A program made the position numbers and the translations under genes. Positions 28,962 through 39,000 of a stretch of 51,939 nucleotides of DNA are shown here, piece by piece (the first letter of the stretch is position 1; every line of letters begins with the position of its first letter). Source of the DNA: Bordetella parapertussis (GTDB lineage Bacteria > Pseudomonadota > Gammaproteobacteria > Burkholderiales > SG8-41). The notes beneath the pieces are model-generated. The model did not search any database. It worked only from the letters and a program-made list of their open reading frames with translations, and was not told the DNA's origin. The stretch lies in the NCBI GenBank assembly GCA_945885345.1, contig CAMCYP010000027.1:1-51939 (forward strand), given 5' to 3'.

Positions 28962-30119
28962 ATGAGAACCTGGCTGCTGCCTGAATACATTGAGGATATC
29001 CTGCCCGGCGAAGCCCGCCGCATCGAGCAGGTGCGCCGCCGCATACTCGATGATTTCGCGGTGCATGGCTATGAGCTGGTGATGCCGCCGCTGCTGGAAT
29101 ATGTCGATTCGCTGCTGACCGGCACCGGGCACGATCTCGACCTGCAGACCTTCAAGCTGGTGGATCAGCTGTCGGGACGCATGCTGGGGGTGCGCGCGGA
29201 CATTACGCCGCAGGTGGCGCGCATTGACGCGCACTTGCTGAACCGCGATGGCATTACGCGGCTGTGCTACGCCGGCAGCGTGCTGCGCACGCTGCCCGAC
29301 GGCCTGAACCGGACGCGCGAACCGCTGCAGATCGGCGCTGAAATCTACGGCCATCGCGGCATTGAAAGTGATGTCGAGGTGCAGCGCCTGATGCTGCGTG
29401 CCCTGCAACTGGCGGGCGTGAAGGAAGTGTCGCTCGATATCGGCCACGTTGCCGTTTTCCGCGCCTTGCTGCGCCGTGCGAAAGTGTCGCGCGGGCTGGA
29501 AGCCGAACTGTTCCAGGCCATGCAGGCCAAGGATGCGCCGGCGATCACGGGATTGGCACGCAAGCTGGATCGCAGCACCCGTGCCGCGCTGGCGGCCTTG
29601 CCGGAACTCTACGGTGGGCCCGAAGTGCTGGTGCGCGCACACAAGGTGCTGCCGGCGCTGCCGGAAATCCGGGCGGCCTTGCGCGACCTGTCGGCGCTGT
29701 CGAAGCAACTGGCCGATCGGGTGCACATCCGCAGCTTTGATCTCGGCGAATTGCGCGGTTATCACTATCACAGCGGTGTCGTGTTCGCGGCCTACGCCAA
29801 CGCGCGGCCCAATGCGCTGGCGCAGGGCGGCCGTTACGACGAGGTGGGCAAGGCTTTCGGCCGTGCCCGGCCGGCGACGGGATTCAGCATGGACCTGCGC
29901 GAACTGGCGGCTGGCGCCGGTGTATCGCGCGAGTCGCGGGTGCTGGCGCCGTATCGGCCGCGGGACAATGCTTTGCAGCGCTCCATAGCGGGGCTGCGGG
30001 CGCGTGGTACGGTGGTCATTGAGGATCTTCCCGGGCACAGCCGGTTCCGTGGTGAATTGAACTGTGAGCGGGTGCTGGTCCGGCGCAACGGGCGCTGGAC
30101 AGCACAAAAAATCAAGTAA
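28962..30119 (+). CDS. hisZ: ATP phosphoribosyltransferase regulatory subunit
   Basis: A 385-aa catalytically dead relative of histidyl-tRNA synthetase that pairs with short-form HisG to regulate the first step of histidine synthesis. The class II fold is clear (RRILDDFAVHGYELVMPPLLEYVDSLLTG; motif 2-like [64 protein letters not shown]). It lacks the C-terminal anticodon domain of HisS. I use ATG 28962, which matches HisZ N-termini (MRTWLLPEYIEDILPGEA); the frame extends upstream without support. purA follows after 86 bp. Confidence 0.95.
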   Translation: MRTWLLPEYIEDILPGEARRIEQVRRRILDDFAVHGYELVMPPLLEYVDSLLTGTGHDLDLQTFKLVDQLSGRMLGVRADITPQVARIDAHLLNRDGITRLCYAGSVLRTLPDGLNRTREPLQIGAEIYGHRGIESDVEVQRLMLRALQLAGVKEVSLDIGHVAVFRALLRRAKVSRGLEAELFQAMQAKDAPAITGLARKLDRSTRAALAALPELYGGPEVLVRAHKVLPALPEIRAALRDLSALSKQLADRVHIRSFDLGELRGYHYHSGVVFAAYANARPNALAQGGRYDEVGKAFGRARPATGFSMDLRELAAGAGVSRESRVLAPYRPRDNALQRSIAGLRARGTVVIEDLPGHSRFRGELNCERVLVRRNGRWTAQKIK

Positions 30120-30121
30120 GA

Positions 30122-30133
30122 AGTAATATTACT
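30122..30133. promoter_or_regulatory. 12-bp palindrome upstream of purA
   Basis: AGTAATATTACT is a perfect palindrome at the start of a strongly AT-rich 85-bp gap between hisZ and purA, in an otherwise GC-rich region. It could be an operator; no regulator can be named. Confidence 0.35.
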
Positions 30134-30153
30134 AATGACATCACAAAGTTTAT

Positions 30154-30170
30154 ATAAGTATTTGATTTAT
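30154..30170 (+). repeat. AT-rich 17-mer, copy 3
   Basis: ATAAGTATTTGATTTAT, inside the AT-rich purA leader. It shares TTATATAAGTATTTG exactly with the copy at 51404. Confidence 0.5.
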
Positions 30171-30190
30171 ATATTAAATATTACAGCTGA

Positions 30191-31498
<1,308 letters not shown>

Positions 31499-31521
31499 GT
31501 TCTTCGACTGACAGTGTGGAG

Positions 31522-31556
31522 CGCGGAGTGATGAGTTTATCAACCATCACTCCGCG
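31522..31556. repeat. Perfect 12-bp hairpin of heptad-type sequence after purA
   Basis: CGCGGAGTGATG (31522-31533) pairs perfectly with CATCACTCCGCG (31545-31556), loop 11 nt. There is no T run, but it can act as a transcript end between purA and the opposite-strand tRNA-Leu. The GAGTGATGAGT/CATCACTCC content resembles the heptad arrays at 34719 and 50265. Confidence 0.7.
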
Positions 31557-31573
31557 GCCATCACTAACAACTT

Positions 31574-31658
31574 TGGTGCCCAGAAGAGGACTCGAACCTC
31601 CACGGTATTACCCGCCAGCACCTGAAGCTGGTGCGTCTACCAATTCCGCCATCTGGGC
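31574..31658 (-). tRNA. tRNA-Leu (anticodon CAG)
   Basis: An 85-nt type II tRNA on the minus strand. The acceptor stem GCCCAGA/TCTGGGC is perfect, the D-arm reads TGGCGGAATTGGTAGACGC, the anticodon stem CCAGC/GCTGG holds loop TTCAGGT (anticodon CAG, reading CUG), a long variable arm follows (GGCGGGTAATACCGT), then the T-loop TTCGAGT. Discriminator A and CCA are encoded. It lies between purA and rnr, against their direction. Confidence 0.97.
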
Positions 31659-31696
31659 GAGGGCGGGATTCTAGCCCATGAAAGCTATTAATTCAA

Positions 31697-33892
31697 ATGA
31701 AAAAACCTAAAAAAAATACCTCCAAAAACACCCCCTCCGGGCAAGCCCCGAGGCGTGCCCGTGATCCGTTCATGGCGCGTGAAGCAGAACGTTATGAACA
31801 CCCGGTGCCGAGCCGTGAATTGATCCTCGAAGTCCTGGTCGAGGCCGGCGTGCCGATGGACGAGAAAGATCTGGTCAGGCAACTCGACATCGGCAAACGC
31901 GAAAGCGATGCTTTCAGCCGCCGCATCGGCGCGATGGAGCGCGACGGCCAGATCATGCGCAACCGGCGTGGCGATCTGTGCGTGGCCGAAAAACTCGACC
32001 TGATCCGCGGTCGCGTACTGGGGCACAAGGATGGATTCGGCTTCATGCAACGCGAAGACGGCGGCCCGGACCTGTTCCTCGGGCCGCGTGAAATGCAGAA
32101 AGTGCTGCACGGCGACCGCGTCATGGCGCGCATCAGCGGCATGGACCGCCGTGGCCGCCCGGAAGGCAAGATCGTCGAGGTGCTGGAACACGGCCAGACG
32201 CGGTTTGTCGGCCGTCTGCATGTCGAACACGGCGTGACCTTTGTCGCTGCCGAGGATAAACGCATCAGCCAGGAGTTCGTGGTACCGGCGGGCGAGGCGG
32301 GCAAGGCCAAACTCGGGCAGGTGGTGACGGTTGAAATCATCAGTCAGCCGGGGCGCCAGGCACAGCCGCTGGCACGCGTGGTCGAGATCCTCGGCAACTA
32401 TGCCGACCCCGGCATGGAAATCGAAATCGCACTGCGCAAACATGCGCTGCCGTGGATATTTCCGCCTGAGGCCGAAGCGATTGCGGCGAAGCTGCCGAAA
32501 ACGGTGCGCAGCACCGATCATCGCGGTCGCGTGGATCTGCGCGACATGCCGCTGGTCACCATCGACGGTGAAACGGCGCGGGATTTTGACGATGCCGTGT
32601 ATTGTGAGCCCGAGGGCAGTGGTTTTCGCCTGGTGGTAGCGATCGCCGATGTCAGCCATTACGTGCAGGCCGGTGATGCACTGGACAAGGAGGCGCGCGC
32701 GCGTGGTAATTCGGTATATTTTCCGCGGCGGGTGATCCCGATGCTGCCGGAAGCAATCTCTAACGGTTTGTGTTCGATCAATCCGGATGTCGAACGGCTG
32801 GCGATGGCCTGCGACATGCAGATCGACGCCCACGGCAATATCAAAAAATACAAGTTTTTCCCGGCGGTGATGTTCTCGCATGCGCGCTTCACCTATACCG
32901 AAGTCGCCGCCATCCTTGAAGATCCCAAGGGTGCCGCGGCGAAGAAACGCAAGGCGCTGGTGCCGCACCTGGAAGCGCTGTACCGGCTGTATCACCAGCT
33001 GGCGAAATCGCGCAAAAAACGCGGTGCCATCGATTTCGAAACCACCGAAACACAGATGATTTTCGATGACAAAGGCAAGATCGAAAACATCGTGGCGGTA
33101 GTGCGCAACGATGCGCATCGCGTGATCGAGGAATGCATGCTGGCAGCGAATGTCTGCGCTTCGGCCTTCCTGCATGGCCATGAACATCCGATGCTCTATC
33201 GCGTCCATGAAGGTCCCACGCCGGAAAAGCTTGAGGCCCTGCGCGATTTCCTCAAAGGTTTCGGCTTGCAGTTGAGTGGTGGCGACAAGCCGCATGCTTC
33301 GGATTACGCCAAGCTGCTGACCAAGGTCAAAGGCCGCCCGGATGAACAACTGCTGCAGACCGTGATGCTGCGTTCCTTGAAGCAGGCGGTGTACACGCCG
33401 AAAAACAATGGCCATTTCGGCCTGGCTTACGAGTCCTATGCCCACTTCACGTCGCCGATCCGCCGTTATCCGGATCTCTTGGTGCATCGCGCGATCAAGG
33501 CGGTGCTCAACGGCAAAAAATACGAACCGGGTGACTGGGGGGAGTTAGGCGTGCAGTGTTCGCTGACCGAGCGCCGTGCCGACGAAGCGACGCGCGATGT
33601 GACGGCGTGGCTGAAGTGCTATTACATGCGCGATCGCGTCGGTGAAGTGTTCATGGGCAGCGTCGCCGGTGTCGCTGCGTTCGGCGCCTTTGTCGCGCTC
33701 GATGGCATTTATGTTGAAGGGCTGGTGCACATCTCCGATCTGGGCAAGGATTACTTCAAGTACGATGCCGGCAAACACGAACTGATGGGCGAGCGTACGA
33801 AACAACGCTATCGCCTCGGTGATCGGGTGCGGGTGAAGATTGCCAAGGTTGATTTGAATGCCGCTCGCATCGATTTTGTGCTGGCGGGATAG
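31697..33892 (+). CDS. rnr: Ribonuclease R
   Basis: A 731-aa 3'-5' exoribonuclease that degrades structured RNA. Order of domains: a basic N-terminus (KKPKKNTSKNTPSGQAPRR), a winged-helix region (about 35-90), cold-shock domains (about 100-240), the RNB catalytic domain with the metal-binding signature DGETARDFDDAVYC (about 288-301), and a C-terminal S1 domain from about 645 (RVGEVFMGSVAGVAAFGAFVALD). The Lys-rich C-terminal tail of E. coli RNase R is missing; the protein ends shortly after S1 (ARIDFVLAG). rlmB follows, the usual partner. Confidence 0.97.
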   Translation: MKKPKKNTSKNTPSGQAPRRARDPFMAREAERYEHPVPSRELILEVLVEAGVPMDEKDLVRQLDIGKRESDAFSRRIGAMERDGQIMRNRRGDLCVAEKLDLIRGRVLGHKDGFGFMQREDGGPDLFLGPREMQKVLHGDRVMARISGMDRRGRPEGKIVEVLEHGQTRFVGRLHVEHGVTFVAAEDKRISQEFVVPAGEAGKAKLGQVVTVEIISQPGRQAQPLARVVEILGNYADPGMEIEIALRKHALPWIFPPEAEAIAAKLPKTVRSTDHRGRVDLRDMPLVTIDGETARDFDDAVYCEPEGSGFRLVVAIADVSHYVQAGDALDKEARARGNSVYFPRRVIPMLPEAISNGLCSINPDVERLAMACDMQIDAHGNIKKYKFFPAVMFSHARFTYTEVAAILEDPKGAAAKKRKALVPHLEALYRLYHQLAKSRKKRGAIDFETTETQMIFDDKGKIENIVAVVRNDAHRVIEECMLAANVCASAFLHGHEHPMLYRVHEGPTPEKLEALRDFLKGFGLQLSGGDKPHASDYAKLLTKVKGRPDEQLLQTVMLRSLKQAVYTPKNNGHFGLAYESYAHFTSPIRRYPDLLVHRAIKAVLNGKKYEPGDWGELGVQCSLTERRADEATRDVTAWLKCYYMRDRVGEVFMGSVAGVAAFGAFVALDGIYVEGLVHISDLGKDYFKYDAGKHELMGERTKQRYRLGDRVRVKIAKVDLNAARIDFVLAG

Positions 33893-33909
33893 CCGCATAA
33901 AATATACAA

Positions 33910-33926
33910 TAAAATCAATAACTTAT
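33910..33926 (-). repeat. AT-rich 17-mer, copy 4
   Basis: On the minus strand this reads ATAAGTTATTGATTTTA. It lies between rnr and rlmB, 15 bp before the rlmB start. Confidence 0.5.
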
Positions 33927-33940
33927 AGAGTAACTGCGGT

Positions 33941-34684
33941 ATGAGCGAATTGCGCCTGATCCACGGTTTTCACGCAGTCACCAGCAGCCTGCGCCAGCGA
34001 GAGGGTGTCGTGCGCGAGATTTATCTCGACGGCAGTCGTAATGACCGGCGGGCGAAAGACCTGCTGGCGCTGGCCGAGGCGCGCGGCGCGCGGGTGATGC
34101 TGGTCGATGCCAAACGTCTCGACGGCATGACCGGGCAGGCGCGGCACCAAGGCGTTGCGGCGCGGGTGGAGGCGGTGCGCATGCCCACGCACATCGAGGA
34201 TGTGCTCGATGAACTGACGGAACCGCCATTGCTGCTGCTGCTCGACGGTGTGACCGATCCGCATAACCTCGGCGCCTGCCTGCGCGTGGCTGATGGCATG
34301 GGCGTGCATGCGGTGATTGCGCCGAAAGACCACGCGGTCGGACTCAATGCCACGGTGGCCAAGGTCGCCAGCGGCGCCGCCGACACCGTGCCGTACATCA
34401 TGGTGACCAATCTCGCGCGCACCATGCGCGAATTGAAGGAACGCAGCATCTGGCTGGTCGGTGCCGACGAGCGCGCCGAGCATGATCTCTACGGCGTCAA
34501 ACTCGAAGGCGCGCTGGGCTGGGTGCTCGGTGCCGAAGGCGAAGGCATGCGCCGGCTGACCCGTGAAACCTGCGATCAACTGGCGCGAATTCCGATGCTG
34601 GGCAGTGTCGAAAGCCTCAACGTATCGGTGTCGGCGGGGATTTGTCTGGCTGAGGCAAGACGCCAGCGGCGCGCATTACCGTAA
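33941..34684 (+). CDS. rlmB: 23S rRNA (guanosine-2'-O)-methyltransferase RlmB
   Basis: A 247-aa SPOUT (trefoil-knot) methyltransferase that modifies G2251 in the P-loop of 23S rRNA. The N-terminal L30e-like substrate domain ([13 protein letters not shown]) is followed by the SpoU motif 1 ([19 protein letters not shown], about 98-116), motif 2 ([14 protein letters not shown]) and motif 3 ([23 protein letters not shown]). Length and partner gene rnr are standard. The accessory sulfotransferase/TPS segment starts right after it. Confidence 0.97.
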   Translation: MSELRLIHGFHAVTSSLRQREGVVREIYLDGSRNDRRAKDLLALAEARGARVMLVDAKRLDGMTGQARHQGVAARVEAVRMPTHIEDVLDELTEPPLLLLLDGVTDPHNLGACLRVADGMGVHAVIAPKDHAVGLNATVAKVASGAADTVPYIMVTNLARTMRELKERSIWLVGADERAEHDLYGVKLEGALGWVLGAEGEGMRRLTRETCDQLARIPMLGSVESLNVSVSAGICLAEARRQRRALP

Positions 34685-34718
34685 TGGCGCGGCGCATGGT
34701 CATTGCCGTGCCGGCTCC

Positions 34719-34746
34719 TCACTCATAACTCATCATTCATCACTGA
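34719..34746 (+). repeat. Four exact-length heptads upstream of the sulfotransferase gene
   Basis: TCACTCA, TAACTCA, TCATTCA and TCACTGA follow one another with no gap (34719-34746). The last unit overlaps GAGG (34745-34748), the ribosome-binding site of the gene starting at 34754. Confidence 0.85.
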
Positions 34747-34753
34747 GGTTATT

Positions 34754-35836
34754 GTGGGCGTTGAAATCAAACTGACCGACCAGCAACTGCCAGTATCCCC
34801 GGCCTTCGTCGATTATCTGTACCGGCGCATCCACGCACGAGCGGCGGACGCAACGTGGCAGGATCAGGTGACGGAAAATCTGGTGCCCGGGGAATTCGGC
34901 AAACGCCTGGAGCACGCGCGTGGTGTCGCCGAGGAAGTGTTGGCGCATCCACTGGGGCAGAAGGTCATTTTTCGCGCCTATGAGCTGTTCACCGCGCTCC
35001 TGATTGGCGATGAGGCCAAGCTGGCTGAGTTCCACAGCCGCTTCCGTTTTATTCTCGTCGTCGGCTGCCCGCGCCATGGCGGCACCTACCTGACGAAGCA
35101 GCTGTTTCGCTCTATCGGCATGGATCCTGACAGGGTGCCGAACATCATTGCGCACGACGGTTTTCCGGACGCAACGCCATTTCATTTTGGTGACCGTTAC
35201 AACAGCCATACCAACATGCTGCAGCAGAGTGCCGAGTACCTGGCGATGGTCGAGGACTATTTCGGTGCGCAGCCCGCCAGCGGCAAGATTGTGGTGCCGA
35301 AGAAGGCAACCAAGGCGGCCTATCAGGGCGGATTTTTCCGCACGCTATTCGGGCCCGACGCCGAATACATCATCACCCTGCGTCATCCGCTGGCGGCCTG
35401 CATATCGACCTACGAAAAATCCGGCGGCCTGGCCGCGAACGGCTTGTTCCAGACCCGCAGCAATATCGAAGAATGGGCGCAGCGCGACTTGATTACTGGC
35501 GGCACGCCGGCTGAGCGCGTGGCGGCGATGGATTATTTTGAGGCCTATGCCCGTTACTGGACTTTTTACCACCAGCAACTGGCCACTACCGGCCTGGCCC
35601 GGGAGCAGAAATGGACGGTGGTGCCCTATGGCAAGGCGCGCCTGATGGGGCTGGCGCAGACGCTGGCGGGGCGTTTGGGACGCAGCGATCCGGTCGAGGA
35701 TTTTCACGCCAAGCGCAAGCTCGACCGTCATCCGGCCTGGATGCACCGTGCCGACACAGCCTTGCACCAAATCAGCACGCTGTGGTGCCAGCAGGGTCTG
35801 GAATTCCCTTTGGAAGCACTGCAAGAGGGGTGGTAG
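34754..35836 (+). CDS. Sulfotransferase-family protein
   Basis: A 360-aa protein with a P-loop NTPase fold of the PAPS sulfotransferase type. The 5'-phosphosulfate loop is VVGCPRHGGTYLTKQL (about 102-117) and the 3'-phosphate strand and helix is ITLRHPLAACISTYEKSGG (about 207-225, with Arg210 and Ser218 candidates). The first 95 residues are helical and have no named match. There is no signal peptide, so it acts inside the cell. I chose GTG 34754 because GAGG lies 5 bp upstream; an ATG 17 codons earlier would translate the heptad repeat. It sits between rlmB and the TpsA gene. The acceptor is unknown; a surface glycan or peptide is possible. A kinase-like alternative cannot be excluded. Confidence 0.78.
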   Translation: MGVEIKLTDQQLPVSPAFVDYLYRRIHARAADATWQDQVTENLVPGEFGKRLEHARGVAEEVLAHPLGQKVIFRAYELFTALLIGDEAKLAEFHSRFRFILVVGCPRHGGTYLTKQLFRSIGMDPDRVPNIIAHDGFPDATPFHFGDRYNSHTNMLQQSAEYLAMVEDYFGAQPASGKIVVPKKATKAAYQGGFFRTLFGPDAEYIITLRHPLAACISTYEKSGGLAANGLFQTRSNIEEWAQRDLITGGTPAERVAAMDYFEAYARYWTFYHQQLATTGLAREQKWTVVPYGKARLMGLAQTLAGRLGRSDPVEDFHAKRKLDRHPAWMHRADTALHQISTLWCQQGLEFPLEALQEGW

Positions 35837-35912
35837 CAATGATCCGTGCGAATTGTCACAAGGCGCTGTAAAAACTTGCTCTAAACCCTCGCGCTGGCGC
35901 GGATTTCTCACC

Positions 35913-35918
35913 TATAAT
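35913..35918 (+). promoter_or_regulatory. -10 element candidate for tpsA
   Basis: A perfect TATAAT, 90 bp upstream of the tpsA start. The -35 position (17 bp upstream) is CGCGCT, a poor match, so an activator may be needed if this is the promoter. Confidence 0.4.
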
Positions 35919-36007
35919 CTGCACAGTATTCGGACGGCCGTGGGGAATGGCTGTTGCAATGCCCAACCGCGCATGCCGCCGGACAAAATATGTTCAGGGG
36001 GTTTTTT

Positions 36008-39000
36008 ATGGCGAAGCATGCTCCGCAACGGATTCAGTCCGCGAACCGTGCGCATCCACATTTCATTCGTCCTACCGCAGTAGCGCTTGCGGTCGCGGCC
36101 TGCTTCAGCGGTCAGGTGCTGGCGAATCCGACGAATCCGATTCCGATCGCGGGTATTCAGCAGATTCAAGGATTGGGAACATCCGCCCTTACGATTACTA
36201 CCAATGCCAACCGATCCATCATCAATTGGGGATCGTTTTCGATTGATGTTAATGAGCTGACGAAATTCATCCAGCCCTCGGCGCTGTCAGCGGTGCTGAA
36301 CCGCGTCACCGGCCAGGATCCCTCGGCGATCCTCGGCGCCCTGCAATCCAATGGTCGCGTGTTCCTGCTCAATCCCAACGGCATCGTGTTCGGTGCCGGC
36401 TCGCAGATCAACGTCGCCGGCCTGGTGGCATCGACGCTGAAGATGAGCGATGACGACTTCCTGAACAATCGCATGAAATTCACCGACGGTGCCGGCGCCG
36501 ACAAACTGGGTGTGGTGAATAACGGCAGTATCACCGGCGGCAGCGTCTACCTGATCGGCAATGCTGTCACCAACAATGGCCTGATCGCCAGCCCGAATGG
36601 CGAAGTGGTGCTGGCCGCGGGCAACAGCGTTGAGCTGGTGAATCCGGGCACGCCGGACCTGCGCGTGGAAATCGTCGCGCCGGGCAATGAAGCACGTAAC
36701 CTCGGTACGATCACGGCCGAAGCCGGACGCATCGGCATCTATGCCGGACTGATCACGCAAAGCGGCACGATCAGTGCTGACAGTGCGGTCTCTGAGGGCG
36801 GCCGCATTGTCCTGAAGTCGACGAAGAAAACTACGCTCGAGGCAGGCAGCCTGACCAGCGCGCGCGGCACCGACGGCGGACAGATCATTGCCTTGTCGGG
36901 CATGACGGATGGTGTCACCGAGGTGGCGGGCAAGATCGACGCTTCGGCGACGGCGGGTAACGGCGGCTTCATTGAAACTTCTGCTGCCAGGGTTCAGGTT
37001 GCTGACTCTGCAGTGATTACAACGCAGGGTGGCAACGGCGGGCAATCCGGTACCTGGCTGATTGACCCCCTCGACATCATTATCGGCACGGACATTTCGG
37101 CTGCAACATTGCAGACTGCCTTGGGTTCCAGCTCTGTTGTTATTGACACCTATGGCGGGTCCTCGTTCTACGGTGGAGAAGGGAATCCCAGTGGTGTGGG
37201 CAACATCACGGTGGATGAGGCCGTTTCGTGGGCGTACGGCAGTAGCCTGACATTGACGGCACAAAACAATATCACCGTCAACCAGCAGATCAGGAACACC
37301 GGCACTGGCGGCATCAACTTGTACGCCGGCTGGGATGGCGTCACCCCTTCCACAAGCCCCAGCATTGTTACGGGCACAGGGGCCATTACGCTGAACGCAC
37401 CGGTGAAAACGGCGGGCGAAATCCAGCTCCTCGCCGGCGGTGACATTCTCCAGAACACTGGCGGCTCGATCGAAGCGGCAGGCCTGCTCGCCAAGAGTCC
37501 GGGGGGCAGCGTCAACCTGGCGAATCCGGGTGCGACCAATATTGTGGGTGTCCTGGCTGGCGAAGGAAAAGGACAGTTCGCGTTCAGGAATTCCGGCAAT
37601 CTGACGATCGGATCAGTGGGTTTGGTGAACGGTATCACCGTCGATAATTCATCGGTTGGTAACGGTAGAAATGCAACAATCAACGTTGAGGTGGCGGGCG
37701 GCTCGCTGACGGTTATCCAGCCGGTTTATGCGCGCGGCGGCGACGGCGGCGAAGGCCAGGCCGGCGGCAATGCGACTGTCACAATGAGTGGTAGCACCAT
37801 AAATGTTAATGGTGTGTCGGTGCTTGCGCAGGGCGGCCAAAGCGGCGCTTACTCATTCAGTAGTGGTGGTGGCGGTGCCAATGGCGGCAATGCTGTCATG
37901 ACGCTGACCACGTCCGGAGCAGGCGGTACTACAATTAATGGCGGTACCCTGACCGTGCAGGGTGGTCAAGGCGGCAACGGTGCTGGTAACAACTTCAGCG
38001 GTGGCAGTGGCGGCAATGGAGGACATGGCGGTGATGCCGCGCTGACGGTGACTGCGAATGGTGGCGGTCTTATTCGTGTGGAAAATACTGGTTCGGTTAA
38101 TGTCCGCGGTGGCGATGGCGGCAATGGCGGTTATGGTGGTAGCGGTAGTGTCGAGGGCAATCCTAACGGCGGCAATGGTGGGGTCGGTGGCAATGGTGGA
38201 ATTGCGAATGCAACTTTCGTCACCAACGGCGGTGGCAATATCGAGATCATTACTGGAGGATCGATTGCCGTTACTGGTGGCGAAGGCGGATCGGGCGGGA
38301 ACGGTGGCGGCGGCAGCGCTTTTGGCGGGAATGGCGGTAATGGCGGAAATGGCGGAACAGCCAATGCCTGGCTGACCGCCAATGGCAGCAACATTGTGGT
38401 GTCCAGCAGCTCAATTACGGTGTCTGGCGGTAGCGGCTCTTCCGGTGGCAACGGTGGTTATGGATACAGTGGCAATGGTGGCAATGGCGGTAATGGTGGC
38501 CATGGCGCTGATGCACTGCTTGATATACGTGCCACCGGTGGTGGTGCGATCAACGTTGCCTATGGCGGAAATATCTCCGTATACGGCGGTAGCGGCTCTT
38601 CCGGCAGCAATGGAGGTGGCACCGCGCTTGGCTTGCCTGGCATGCGCGGCAATGGCGGCAATGGCGGCAATGCGATCCTGCTGCTCAGTGCTGGCAGCGG
38701 CGGTCTTAACGTAGCAGCAGGAGCATCGCTGCAAGCATTCGGCGGTAGCGGCAGTTACGGTTATGTGGGGGGGCGCGGCGGTAATGCGACCATCACTTTG
38801 ACCTCGGCCGGTGACATGAACGTTGCCGGGCAGGTGCAGGCTTATGGTGGGTCGGGTGGCACCGAGAGTAGTGCTGCAGGCGGGCGCGGCGGTGATGCGA
38901 CCATCACACTGACCTCGACCGGGAACATGAGCGTTACTGGGCAGGTCCAGGCCCATGGTGGATCGGGTGGCAGTGCCAGCAGCGGCACCGGGAACATTGG

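Noticed and set aside
31688..33487. 599-codon minus-strand frame opposite rnr
   Set aside because: Shadow of RNase R, whose motifs are complete on the plus strand.
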